Shown in pieces: positions 1-11,214 of a stretch of 64,000 bases of DNA. The notes beneath the pieces are model-generated. The model saw only the letters and a program-made list of their open reading frames with translations, searched no databases and was not told where the DNA came from. The stretch is from positions 1 to 64,000 of the forward strand of contig JAUIRK010000649.1 of NCBI GenBank assembly GCA_030549495.1, read 5' to 3'. Position numbers and translations under genes: made by a program. The first letter of the stretch is position 1; each line of letters opens with the position of its first letter. This DNA comes from Nectonema munidae. Taxonomy: Eukaryota > Nematomorpha > Nectonematoida > Nectonematidae.

Positions 1-480
1 TAAAAAATATCTTGGTAGTCATCTTAATTTTCACATAATAGGCATCTGTGCCATTTTTGATAAATCTGACCTATTCTGAAGTTTGTGATTTCCTACCCAT
101 CTTAGTTAAATGATAATTGTAATCCTATATAGAATATAGATGATTTAGGGTATAGATTTAAATATTTTCATTTGTAAAAAGGAACTTCTTTTTCACAGTC
201 AAAATCTTTTTTTGAAGCACCTAATATATAAAACCTACTACTTAGATCATTAGAACATCGGTAGATCTTTCATTTAGTCAAGATAAATATTTTTTTAAAT
301 TATTTTGTTTTGATCACCTACGTTCTCTTTTCAATTAGTTTTTCAGATTGCTTTCTTTTCTAATCTTCAAAAGATTTTATAATACATTTTTTCTTTTTTT
401 TTAAAAAAATATTTCATATTCAATATGATTGTAGAAAGTTTATAAGCCAGAATACCTACGAAACAAAATATATTTTTACA
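1..480. other. AT-rich non-coding flank of the satellite
   Basis: No gene is visible. Bases about 330-460 resemble 20200-20310 (shared words such as TTTATAATGCATTTTTTTC-like and ATATTTCATACTCAACATGATTG-like strings). The second satellite patch therefore carries a copy of this left flank as well, so the flank belongs to the repeated unit. Confidence 0.5.
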
Positions 481-2400
481 TATAACTAATATAAAACGAT
501 TTTTGAAAAAAATTTTACTGATTTTCAGGCATACATCACTAATTCAATTGCTACTTCCAGATATTTTTTAGCCGTATTAGCCAAAATGGATTGCAGAAAT
601 AAAATATAATTGATTTGTGCATAAAAACTGATATGTTTATTTTTTTGAAAATATTTTGAAAGCAGTATCTATAGATTATTAAACCGCAAATGTGATTGAA
701 ACTTTCAGATATTTTAAAACCATAAATGCCAGAGCTGAGTCCAAAAATTTAACCAACATCTTCTATTTGACATAAAAACAGATATTTTATTTAAATTTCA
801 AAAATATTTCTGTAGAACATTTGATTGACACTTTCAGACATTTTAAAACTTCTAAATGCAAAAAATGATTTCAGAAATAAAATTATCATGGTTGGATTTA
901 GTATAAAAACATATATTTCATGTAAAATTAGAGAGAATATTTTTGGAGATAGTTTTCAGACATAAACCGCAAATTTGATTGATACTAGCAGTAAAATCTC
1001 TAAATGCGAAAACTGTGTTCAGAAATGAAATCATCATGATGTATTTGCTATAAAAACATATTTCATGTAAAATTTGAATCAATATCTTTTGAAAACAAAT
1101 TTTAAAACTAAACACAAATTTGATTGATACATACTTATAGGTATTTTCAAATTCAAACTTCAAAAATTGAGTCCATAAATGAAACTAACATGGTTGATTT
1201 GGTATAAAAACATATATTTAATTGTAAAATTTAAATGAATGTTTTTTGGAGACAATTTTAGAAGTAAACCGCAAATTTGATTAACACTTATAAGTGTTTT
1301 CATATCCTAAATGTAAAAAATGAGTTTTCAGACGTAACCCGCAAATTTGATTACACGGACAGTAAAACTTCTAAATGTAAAAACTGAGTCCAGAAATGAA
1401 ACATTGATTTGGTATAAAAACATATATTTCATGTTAAATTTGAATCAATATGTTTGGCAACAAATTTTAGAACTAAATGCACATTTTGATTGATACTTAT
1501 GGGTATTTTTCAAATCCTAAATTCAAAAAAATGAGTCCATAAATGAAACTAGCGGTTGATTTGGTATAAAAATATATATTTCATATAAAATTTGAGATAT
1601 ATTTGAAAACAGTTTGCAAACTTAATTAAACCACATATTTTATTGACGCTAGCAGATATTTTCAAACCCTTAAAAGCAAAAACTGAGTCCAGAAATGTAA
1701 CTAGCATGGTCGATTTGATATAAAACATATATTTCATCTAAAATTAAAATGAATATTTGTGAAGATAGTTTTCAGACGGAAACCGCAAATTTGATTGACC
1801 TTGACAGATATTTTAATACCTCTTAATGCAAAAACTGATTTTAGAAGTAAAACTAGCATGGTTGATTTGATATAAAAATATAAATTTCATGTAAAATTAG
1901 AGAGAATTTTTTTGGAGATAGTTTTTGGAAGTAAACCCCAAATTTGATTGACACTGACATATATTTTAAGACCTTTAAATGTAAAAATTGATTTCCGAAA
2001 TGAAGCCAGCATGTTGGATTTTGTATAAAAACATATGTTTCATGTAAAATTTGAATGAATGTTTTGGCAGATAATTTTTATAAGTTCGCATTTTTCATTA
2101 ACACGTATAGGTATTTTCAAATCTTAAATGTAAAAAATGAGCTCAGAAATGAAACCAGCATGGCCGATTTAGCATAACATATATATTTTATGTAAAATTT
2201 AAAGGAATGTTTTTGGAAATAATTTTTAGAAGTAAACCACAAATTTGATTATCACTTAGAGGGGTTTTCAAATCTTAAATGTAAAGAATTGAGTTCAGAA
2301 ATGGAAACCAGCATGGCCGATTTAGTATAAAGACCTACATTTTATGTAAAATTTGAAGGAGATATTTTATTAGATATTATTTCAAATCAATCAAAATTTT
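480..2400. repeat. Diverged ~150-bp tandem satellite array
   Basis: A recurring phrase, AAACCGCAAATTTGATTGAC, starts near 681, 822, 964, 1111, 1267, 1336 (short unit), 1474, 1631, 1780, 1934, 2083 and 2234. Most spacings lie between 138 and 157 bases. Each unit also carries AAAACTGAGTCCAGAAATGA, a GCATGGTTGATTTGGTATAA-like block and ATATTTCATGTAAAATTTGA. Units differ by many substitutions, so the array is old or relaxed in homogenisation. Short - strand open frames inside it are by-products of the repeat. Confidence 0.85.
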
Positions 2401-3396
2401 GATTGACATTTTCTAAAAAGTAGCCATCATGATTATTGAAAAAATTAAATATATAAAAGTGTTATGCGTTCCAAACTGTATATAATTATAAATTTTCAAA
2501 GTGGTATATAATATAAATCCTATGTTATAAGGTTAACTACAGATAATGTCAAATTTTGTTGAAAAATTTTAATTTTTGATTTTGATTGACAGTTTTTGAC
2601 ATGAAAGGGTCATTCAACTACCATGAAATGGTATCAAAAGATGCAGCTAGCGATTATAGGAAAAGTCAGGTAATTTGAAGGGCACTTATAGGTTTAATAC
2701 TGAAAACATACCCACCCACATCTTTAATTTCATTGACAATTTCTTCTTTGATCAGTATATCATTCATATTAATTATATTTTGTAAATCTGATGCTGAAGT
2801 TGACCCATAAATTAAAATAAAATTCAAAAAGTAATATAATTTATTGGGCACAGGATTTAAAACGGTGAATTTTCGCCGAAACTTAGGCTTTTTTCAAACC
2901 ACTATACTAATGAGTAGGGTAGAAGTTGAAAACTGGAAGGATTCGCGAAGAAGAAGACCATGTGTTTACAATTGATATGGTGTGCTGTGTAACATATAAA
3001 TCGTTGCAGAGAGTGTATATGTATAGGATATAAAGAGGGTGAAGACTCTCATGAGATGTGTAATTGTAGAGCCTTATGGGAAGGAGATGGAGATGGAGAC
3101 ACTTACTCGCCTCTTACGAGATGTAGTCGAACAATAGAATTATTATTTACCCCTGGAACATCGTTTTGAAAAATGATTCTCAATGTTCTATATAAGAAAT
3201 ATTAGTATCCCTAAGATGCTTCCATAAAAATAAATATGGACAAGTTGCCTTCTTCGAATAATCTTTTTATAATAAAATTTTAAATAAACTCTACTAATTA
3301 AAGTAAATCGACTTTATTTTAATTAATAAAAGGGTGCATTAGAAAATATCAAAGGATTCCTCGCCAATGAAAGTTTGAAAAACCACAATCTAGACT
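2400..3396. other. No gene seen; AT-rich spacer
   Basis: The left part has a few degenerate TTTTGATTGACA-like words related to the satellite. A 61-residue - strand open frame at 2666-2851 has no recognisable domain and is not called as a gene. Nothing else is supported. Confidence 0.4.
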
Positions 3397-3404
3397 CTCT
3401 AGAG

Positions 3405-3878
3405 CAGTGTTTCCCAAACTGTGTGTCGCAAAAACTTACAAAGTGTGTCGCGAGATTTTTTAGAAATAATAAAAAGATACAGTTATCCCTCAATTAGCAC
3501 GACTTTGAACGCGGTTCAATCATTAAATTTTAAAAACTTTCTGTCGGCATTAACCGAAATCTAAGCCAAAAGCCGAGAAAGACTTCTCGGAATTGATGAT
3601 GAAATGCGAGTTTGCTTGTCGTCTTTGGACCCTTGATGGAATTTAATTTGTTCTCGAGAGCAAGCTCATTTGTCACACTGAATAAAATTTTATTGTTGTT
3701 GTTGCTTGTTCACGCAGTTTCCTTCTGCTGCTACTAATCGTAATGTTTAATGGATTACAAGGATACTGTTAATTATAATACTCTTCATAGTTTTTGAGAT
3801 ATTTGCTTGGTGGTGTGTCCCGGAATTTTTTTCTATGTAAAGAGTGTATCGCGGCTCAAAAAAAGTTAGGGAACACTG
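3405..3878 (+). mobile_element. hAT element remnant (ZBED/Charlie-like), C-terminal coding piece
   Basis: The ends form imperfect inverted repeats: CAGTGTTTCCCAAACTGTGT on the left and TTAGGGAACACTG on the right. The flanking 8-mers are CTCTAGAG (3397-3404) and GTCTAGAG (3879-3886), a 7/8 match that fits a hAT target duplication. Near 3598-3680 the + strand reads EMRVCLSSLDP and, after a stop, SREQAHLSH. This resembles the end of ZBED5/Charlie-type hAT transposases (MRVALS...P...KQAHxSH). It is internally deleted and non-autonomous. Confidence 0.75.
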
Positions 3879-3886
3879 GTCTAGAG

Positions 3887-4350
3887 TATTACTCGAATCT
3901 AATGATTACTTGTTTCCGCATTTACTGCAAAATTCTTCTTTCAAGTAAGCAAAGTGACTTCATTGAACTATATGCACTGATATTCTCAAAAATTAGAAGT
4001 TGGTACTTGATATAACTTTCCCTTATGGGCTACCCACGTTGCAAAATTTTGTGAAGCAATGATGTAGAGAATTACGAGTATGTAAGATTTACTCATATGA
4101 TCTTACAGATTTGACTTTCTGAAAATGAAACTTTTTATTGAACTCTACGACAAAATTTAGAGCTATTAGAACATTGTTATGATTCTATAAATCCTCTTTT
4201 TCAAATACAGTTTTACAGCTTGTATAAGTTTGTTACGGAAGGCGATGCTTGAAAAGAGAGCAGAATTCAATAATACACTTGACAATAGACCGAGGCTGAA
4301 GCACTTGCCATCTTTTTTAAGGGAGAATTGCTCAAGGCTGTGGTTCATAG
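3887..4350. other. No gene seen
   Basis: AT-rich spacer between two transposon remnants. No frame with plausible coding character and no repeat structure was found. Confidence 0.35.
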
Positions 4351-4933
4351 TCAAAACGTCCAAAATCCAAAACGTCCGAAACCAAAACATCCGAAAACTA
4401 AAACGTCCAAAAAAAACGTCCGAAAACCAAAACGTCCATAACCAAAACGTCCGAAACCAAATTTTTTTTGAATTATAATGAATTTGGCTAAAAAATTTAA
4501 AATCAAACACTTCTGAAGATTATGATTTTAAAATATATAACCCAACTTTTGGAAAAAGTCTCGAAAAAAGTTATACTAATTAGTCGAATTTGCAAGACTT
4601 TGAAAATTACACTTGCTATCAAAAATCAAGGAAAAAACTACACGATTTATATGGATTTTAAGAGATTGGAATGAATTTTTATCCATTCCAGTAAAAAGCC
4701 ACGCTTGATTATAGTGCATTTTTCATTTAAATCTAAAATGTGTAAAGTTTTAAACTAAAAAATTAGAAATAGAACTTTTTTAAATAAAAAAAGTTTTGTG
4801 CTCAATCTTTTATTTTTTTCCTCAACAATTTTGATTCTCGAAAAAAATGTTTTTTTTGGGTTCAGATACTGTTAATCTAATTTTCGGACCTTTTGGTTTC
4901 GGACGTTTTGGTTTTCGGTTTCGGACGTTTTGA
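4351..4933. mobile_element. Fold-back element with AACGTCC minisatellite ends
   Basis: The left end (4351-4470) repeats CAAAACGTCCGAAACC-like units about seven times with small variants. The right end (about 4878-4933) carries the same units in reverse complement (GGACGTTTTGGTTTTCGG). The arms therefore pair, around a ~400-base AT-rich centre with no coding potential. No target duplication is clear. Overlapping open frames on both strands at 4166-4510 read through the left arm and are not genes. Confidence 0.7.
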
Positions 4934-7570
4934 CCAGACACCCTTTATCATATTCGAGTTGTGACATACATCGAATCCGAACACCTTTGAATCATATGTG
5001 TTTCGACATTTATCTTCTTCATACATCGGAGAGAAGTAACCTTTCTTCATCATTGTATGTCATCCATTTGGGGAGTAAAGTTCATTCTCTAAATGTATCG
5101 CCATTAAAATCTGAAGTGCTGTTGAATGATATCAGGGGGAGGCGACAGTTGTTAGTCTTTCTGACGGGAAATTACGGAAAAAAAAAGAATCGATTAATAG
5201 CTTTAAACTGAACGTTCATATTTTAAATCACTTAAAATTGATTCAACAAGATGAGAAGATGCGAAAACAGCCCCATATAACTGTGCTTTTTGCCATAATA
5301 TATCATTTTTTCAATTTCAGAACATTTGCTCAACAAAATTTTATTTTTTATTTGATAAACATTTAAATTTTACCTTTAATATGCGCTTTTTGCAAAACTT
5401 AATGGACTCCAAATTTCAAATATTCCTACATGGACTCCTCAAAAATATCATTAACTCTTTGGCGTTCCTCATGGACAACGTTGAGAAACATTGCCCTAAA
5501 CCTTCATTCATAATTTGCATATAGAAAATTCAGAAAAAAATCATTTTAGAAAAAATGCTATAAAATCGCTCTGTGTAAATCTTCTTTTAGAACCGGCTAT
5601 AAGACGATTCTGAGGAAACACCAGATACTTTTAATAGGTCTATGATTATGTGTCATTCGTTCATGGCTTGCAGCCTTAACAGGTAGTTCATGAGAACCCT
5701 GCGTTTAAATGATCTCTTTCACAAAAATATGCAGAAGTGGTCTTTGGAGCCTCTGAAGATATTAGCCTGTACTTGTCGATGTGTTTGATTTGCGTCAATA
5801 ATGTTGATTTCTTCAAAATAAGTCATAAATTTTATGTCTCTTGACAAGTTTTCATATCTTTGCGCTTTCAAGCATCACTTTTGCTCGCATTTTGCTACAC
5901 GAGACATTTTGAAGTTGCATGCTAAAGCTAAAAATAGTTTTGGGTATGAATGTCTCTTATATATGCGTTCCCCGCCTATATGATTTATGGACTATAATCG
6001 TAAGACTTTGATCGTACAAAAATTAGATTAGATTAGATTAGATCAGTAATGATATTGAAATTATCTCCCTCACTCGCACAAATATACATACATATTTAAA
6101 TCAATAATGCAAAAGAACCAATAATAGTCATTATTATCATTACAACATTATATATATATATGCCAGTCTGATAGGAGAAGATGGCTGATGATGTTAAACC
6201 ACATTCATCATTATTATATATACTGCATACTTTATGTTATTCAAGTAATAACATTCATACATGCACTGCTAGAGAGCGAGCGAGCGAACCCACCTCCATC
6301 TATCTTATCAATATTGAAAATTGAATATGATGCATATCATCATTAATCAATCATATAACTACACACTTGCAAGAGATGATGATCCATTAGAATTCGGTAT
6401 CTGTTCGTCGTCCTCACCGTAGTAGCTCTGTTGTCCCGTTTCACGAAAATCGATATTTCCTTTGCACGCTATGCTGAATGAAAAATGGGAACACACGAAT
6501 GAGAGTAGCAAGAACATTCTAAGTAAGCATTTCCCTTTCTCTTCATCTTTAACTTCATCTTCAACGAAAGGCGTTCCTCATTATTATCTAGCGTTATCGT
6601 GATCATATATCATCAAATTACTAATATTCTTCGTGTACCTTTGTATCTCCTCCCCCTCCTCCTCTCTCTCTCTCTTGAAAAGTGGTAGAGAATCTGGCAT
6701 CAAGAACAAAATTTGTCTATGCTATTCTCACGATGTAGCAGCCAGCTACTACGTGAATTTATCAGGAGCATATAGTGTATAGTACCTTTTATAAAATATT
6801 TGGCAATTTGATTTTAAACGCTCAAATCATTATCATTACCAACCAATCACTACTTTGTTGAAACATTCGCATACACTACTACTTGATTCATACAAGATTT
6901 TTGTCCTCTTCCTCGATCAGTTTTGGAGATTTTTTGTTTTCAATGAATCTCGTCTGAAATTTTACCGTTTTCAGAATAAGCTTTTCTGAGTTTGTTTTTT
7001 TCTTATATATCCTCTATTTTCCTCCAATGAGCGTTTAAAGTTCGTTCCGTCATCATACTTCAGAGAACAATGCGGTACGTGTCGTATTTCTTGTTTTTAA
7101 CGTAATTTTATTTAGATCCAACATTATATGATCTGTTAATGTTAGTTTGGGGTTGACAGGTGTGTCCTACTTCTGCATATTTTATTTAAATAAATCAAAA
7201 TAAAAGATATATAACAAGTTCAAATGTTTAAGTTCATATTTAAGTTTGTGCATGCGACACTACTTCCTCCAATACGGCACTTTTATTCACCAAGGAGTGA
7301 TTATTATTTTCTAATTTAACTTCTTTACCTGAGCTTGTAAAATTCTAGTTTGTAAAACAACTTGATTTCCAGAGGCATAAACTAACGGAAAATAGTTAAT
7401 TGGAATAATTATCTACATGATACAAATCTTCATTAGTCAGTTACTATCAGTGCAAAAAGGTAAAACATCGCATATTTGTATATGCTACCTGGAAACTACG
7501 ATACTCAACATCCAAATATGTTATATAAAATTTAAGCTTCAAATTTTATTAAACAAGTTTAAGTAAAAAA
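4934..7570. other. Long gene-free stretch
   Basis: No coding region could be supported. It holds short simple repeats (GATTA repeats at 6025-6042, TA runs at 6150-6165, a pyrimidine-rich tract at 6645-6685). Bases 6380-7090 are slightly less AT-rich, and an ATGCGGTACGTG near 7072 looks like a possible first exon. Its splice phase does not fit the downstream Ly6 gene, so it is not called. Confidence 0.35.
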
Positions 7571-7578
7571 CTTTATTG

Positions 7579-7803
7579 ATGAAAATACAAATACTTAATC
7601 AGGATGTGATATTTCGCTTCATCAAGGATTCTTCTGTTAGGTAGAAAGAGAGAAAAATACAAATACTTAATCAGGATGTGATATTTTGCTTCATCAAGGA
7701 TTTTTCTGATAGGTAGAAAGAGAGAATGAATATAAGTAAAATATTGAGGTATGGATAGAAAGAGAGAATGAATATAAGTAAAATATTGAGGTATGGATAA
7801 AAT
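7579..7803. repeat. Two adjacent short tandem duplications
   Basis: A ~75-base unit (AAATACTTAATCAGGATGTG through GGTAGAAAGAGAGAA) occurs twice from about 7585 to 7728. Immediately after it, a ~53-base unit (GAATGAATATAAGTAAAATA through GGTATGGATA) occurs twice from about 7725 to 7800. Copies differ at only a few bases, so the duplications are recent. The open - strand frames here are a product of the repeats. Confidence 0.85.
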
Positions 7804-8178
7804 ATCAGTGGTCTGGCAAGACCACGCGGAAGACAAGAAGATTTTCTTTTTATATAAAACAAAATACAAAATTAATTCAGTATTTTTTATTATACAACAA
7901 AAAACTGTTTAAAAAATGAAAATATTTCATGTTCTTTAATTAAGGGGGATTTTTTGATTGCTTTATTGTTTTGACCAATGAATATTATTTTTTTCCACTT
8001 TTTCCGGCTTTAAGCAAGTCCCTTTGTTGTTCACAATATTCGTACCAACACTAAACAATCTTTCGGATTTCGAGTTGCTAGTCGGTATATTCAGAAATCG
8101 AATTGATTACCCCGAAAAAGGGCGAAAAGTTTTCCCCGTGGGGAACGGGAAGGTTGGTGTCCCCGCAGAGCTCTGATA
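7804..8178 (-). mobile_element. hAT remnant with transposase dimerisation-domain piece
   Basis: On the - strand, 8100-7990 reads TSNSKSERLFSVGTNIVNNK, the C-terminal hAT dimerisation signature (SERLFSxxG). The reading frame degrades soon after. A GC-rich stretch at 8110-8176, read on the - strand, begins CAGAGCTCTGCGGGGACACC. That resembles a hAT terminus, and is similar in style to the end of the 52068 element. The left end near 7806 carries GTGGTCTGGCAAGACCAC, a small palindrome shared with the hAT-like element at 9040. Both ends are uncertain. Confidence 0.6.
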
Positions 8179-9288
8179 TATACAGTGAAACCTGCTTAAA
8201 GTGCCACCCTTATAAGGGCACTAAACTGTGGTTTCTAAAAAAAAAAAGGTTTCTAATCCTGTCTAAAGCAGTCAAGGGCCGGGATTTTTCAGCCAAGAGC
8301 GCCATATCAATTAAAAAAACATCACAGTATTTGTAATTATATATAAACTCACATTCTTTGCGAATATCATTTTATATACACTTGTTATATCAACACAAAA
8401 AAGCTCATCTTCTTTTCCTATATTTACTGCTTCCATTCGCTTGAGAGCTGCAAATCAACGAGGGCTGTAAATCAACTTTGTTACAATTTGGCACATGTAT
8501 GTGTGTTTCATAAAATACGTCATTTTGTTCTTTCTTTTAGTAGCTTTGATTTTGTCCAAACGAGACAATTTTTGGTTCTGTCAATCAAAAATTTTTTCAA
8601 GCAATTATTTATATGTTGTGATGTCAATCAAACTATACATTTTTCAACGTAGTTTATTTCGTTGATGCATATTAGTAAAGATCCTAGATCTTTTACATTA
8701 AACTAATTCATTAAATTAAAAAAAAATTTGAACAAATTAAAAATATTAAAATTTTTGATTGACGCAACCGTAAAGTAAAATATTACCCAGTTTTTCTTAT
8801 CAAGTTACTTTAGTTCACAATTTTTTTAATAAAAATTCGAGTAAGGTTTGAGTGACCTGTGTATGTACAAAAAACAGTCAAAAGTATATTTAGATGTGAT
8901 GTATCTTATTGTTGGATTATAGCAACGTGTTATGTAAATATTGTTTGGTTATTCATGAGATTTTTTTTATTTAGTTAGCAAGCCCATTACTCTGAACAAT
9001 CTATCTACGCCCCAACAAAAAGACACATTACATCTAACTCAGGGGCGCACAAACTCAAAATTATTGGGGGGGGGGCGAAATTTTTTTGTTGGAATTTTCA
9101 AAATTAGTGGTCTGAAAATACCACGGGAGACAAAATATTCAAGCAATCCTTTAAAATAGAGTTTATTCAGCGCATACCTAAAGTCCTAAATTTATAAGAC
9201 TACTTTATATTTTTTTTACAAAATTGGTGAATTTAAATACTATACTTCCAGCGAAAATATTTTAATTAAATTTGCATATCGAATATGG

Positions 9289-9468
9289 TTGGTTTTGAGA
9301 TATCAAAGCACTTTCAGCAGTTAAGCTATATGCTCGCATTATGCTTAAGATGGTTAATCACAGTTTTTGTGAATTTGTTTTTAGAGTTGGGAGCCTTGGG
9401 GATCGAACCCCTGACCTTCAACTGTTAAGCTGAGAGGTACACCCTAACAACCATGAGGCTCGCATATC
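9289..9468 (-). mobile_element. tRNA-derived SINE, family A
   Basis: On the - strand the head is a degraded tRNA: GAGCCTC acceptor-like start, GGTTGTTAGGGTG A-box-like segment, GGGGTTCGATCCCC T-arm with B box, then AAGGCTC closing the acceptor. The body continues through TTAAGCATAATGCGAGCATA. The same head and body recur on the + strand at about 33950-34130. It is too long and too decayed to be a functional tRNA gene. Confidence 0.8.
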
Positions 9469-9479
9469 GAATATGGTGC

Positions 9480-10060
9480 GCAAAAAAAATTCTCCCAATT
9501 AAAAAGTAGGAAAAAACGCCACCAGTAAAAATGCCCCAAAATTAGGAAAAAATGTCCCAACACAAAAAAAATTCAAAAAAATTATTAATTAAAATTAAAA
9601 AAATTTTTTTTTTTAAAAATGTCAAATAAAGGTTTTTTTATAAAAAAAAAAGTTAACTTTTCATCTAAAACATTTAAAATTTAATTAAAGTAAACTAAAA
9701 AACTCAGCCTACGACAATTTTTTAAATACAAAAAAAAAATTTATAAAACAGCAAATATTTTTGGACTTTATGTGTATCAGAACACTTTCTAAATATAATT
9801 TGTATTTTAACTGATTTTAAGAACACATTCCCACAAATGTGCACCTTTGCTAATTGTTTTCAAGAACTTTATAAAGAAAAAAACCCTATAGATTAAGAAA
9901 TTTTAGAAAATTTAACCTTTCAAAACGGTAGCAAATAAAAATATTTATATAATTAAAAAAATCCTGAAAATCAAAAATTAGGGGGCATTTTTCCCTACTT
10001 TTTAATAAGGGGCATTTATTCCGGGGACATTTTTCTGGGGGCATTTTTACCTACAACCAT
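9480..10060. other. Gene-free hAT interior with GGGGCATTTTT words
   Basis: AT-rich. Near 9970-10055 the phrase GGGGGCATTTTT recurs four times. Near 9515-9555 its reverse-type words (AAAATGCCCCAAAA, AAAATGTCCCAAC) occur, so the 9515-10055 segment looks like another small fold-back element nested here. No coding frame. Confidence 0.45.
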
Positions 10061-10478
10061 CGAATATACACTAGTTTAAAAAAATCCAAAATTGTTAGGG
10101 GGTGGAATAGGCTTTTCAATGAAGTAGTCTACCAGGCACATTACAGGAATTGATGAAAGAATATTTGAACTAGACACCTTATAATGTTTATATGAAAAAA
10201 TGTGATTGATTCAGGGGCAAGGGTATAAAATGAAGGTATAATTGTGCAAACAAAAAATTAAGATTGCATTATTTCATTTTTCATCATTCAAAAATAGTTT
10301 AAAAGCTACAAAATTGATACAAGCTACAAAAATCTACAAAAAATAAAATAACTATTAACATTTTTCAATGATTTGCCTTTTATAATAACTTTTAAGGAAA
10401 AAAAGTTATAGAGCTTCAACAAAAACTAAAAAATTTTAGAGCATAACTTAAGTTTTTTAAAACTAATTTGACGTATCC
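10060..10478. repeat. Dispersed repeat block shared with 40640-41370
   Basis: Collinear similarity: ATATACACTAGTTTAAAAAA, a G-run, GAATAGGCTTTTCA, AAGTAGTCTACCAGGCACA, and AATAGTTTAAAAGCTACAAA, in the same order in both places. The copy at 40640 has an insertion of several hundred bases by comparison. No coding potential in either copy. Confidence 0.7.
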
Positions 10479-10585
10479 CCTACAGCATACTCTATGGGTG
10501 GCATGGCAGGTTGGTTGAGATGATGGACTCAGCACGGAAGCCTCTGGATTCGATTCTTCATCGATACGAATTTGTTCAGTTTGAC
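10478..10585 (+). mobile_element. tRNA-derived SINE, family C (truncated)
   Basis: Head GGCAGGTTGGTTGAGATGAT, then GACTCAGCACGGAAGCCTCTG and GGATTCGATTC (B-box-like), ending in GTTCAGTTTGACATAAG. The longer copy at 41375-41530 continues into a tail that this copy lacks. Confidence 0.7.
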
Positions 10586-11214
10586 ATAAGCCATAACTAT
10601 ATTCGATATGCAAATTTAATTAAAATATTTTCGCTGGAAGTATAGTATTTAAATTCACCAATTTTGTAAAAAAAAATATAAAGTAGTCTTATAAATTTAG
10701 GACTTTAGGTATGCGCTGAATACACTATATTTTTGCTTGAATATTTGGTCTCCCGTGGTATTTCCAGACCACTACTTTTGAAAATTGCAACAAAAAAATT
10801 TCGCCCCCAATAATTTTGAGGATGTGCGCCCCTGATTCAGAAGTGTTCGATTTTGAAGAAAATAAATCAGCATTCTTTGTAGAAAATGAAAAAGATGACA
10901 ACTTCGATGATATACCTACACCAATATTATCACTTTCAAAAGATTTGTTCAATCACGACTATAGCAAACTTGATGAAATTGACATGAATTTTCAGGGATT
11001 GAAGCCTTCCTTGAAGAGTCAATGAGTAATAAAAAAACAAAACAGTCTTTTATTAATGATTATTTCTAAATTAAAAAATAAAATACAAAATTTTTCAAAA
11101 AACTTTTCCTTATTATAAAATAAAGTGTCCCCTGTTTAACAAAGCCACCTGTCTAAGGGAGCCATTTAATTTTTGTCCCAAACCACTGGCTCTCTTAAAA
11201 ACAGGTTACACTAT

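Larger units (their letters stand above)
9040..10834. mobile_element. hAT-like non-autonomous element with ~230-bp inverted ends
   Basis: Bases 9040-9275 and 10600-10834 are long inverted repeats: CAGGGGCGCACAAACTC at the left, GTGCGCCCCTG at the right, then matching blocks including TGGTCTGGAAATACCACGGG and ATACTATACTTCCAGCG. The ends have the CAGGGGCG style common in hAT elements, but I found no 8-bp target duplication. The interior holds no transposase. It contains SINE pieces (9289-9468 and 10478-10585) and a block shared with 40640-41480. It sits inside the pogo element. Confidence 0.7.
8183..11212 (+). mobile_element. pogo/Tigger-like DNA transposon, interrupted
   Basis: The left terminus, after TA at 8181-8182, is CAGTGAAACCTGCTTAAAGT. 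The right terminus reads CTCTTAAAAACAGGTTACACT before a TA-rich flank, an imperfect inverted match. Inside the right end, 10840-10998 encodes an acidic stretch (FDFEENKSAFFVENEKDD). In the next frame it continues as SMSNKKTKQSFINDYF before a stop, typical of Tigger C-termini (TxxSxxxFF). A frameshift near 10996 separates the two. The middle is occupied by a hAT-like element (9040-10834), and no DDE core survives. Confidence 0.65.

Noticed and set aside
918-1737. Short - strand open frames in the left repeat array (and 20827-21075).
   Set aside because: They repeat with the satellite unit and share its phrases; they are by-products of tandem repetition, not genes.
4166-4510. Overlapping open frames on both strands with FRTFW or QNVRNQN repeats.
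   Set aside because: They read through the AACGTCC minisatellite arm; the peptide repeats only mirror the DNA repeats.
7072-7110. ATGCGGTACGTGTCG followed by hydrophobic codons as a signal-peptide exon for the Ly6-like gene.
   Set aside because: All possible donors here leave the wrong phase for the acceptor at 16884, and the distance is ~10 kb.
9385-9465. Possible tRNA gene (- strand), with its partner at 33953-34023 (+).
   Set aside because: T-arm and acceptor are tRNA-like, but the spacing is irregular, there are two diverged copies, and both continue into the same non-tRNA body; a SINE head explains this.
9032-10842. 8-bp target duplication for the hAT-like element.
   Set aside because: ATCTAACT and ATTCAGAA do not match; shifting the ends by one or two bases does not help.
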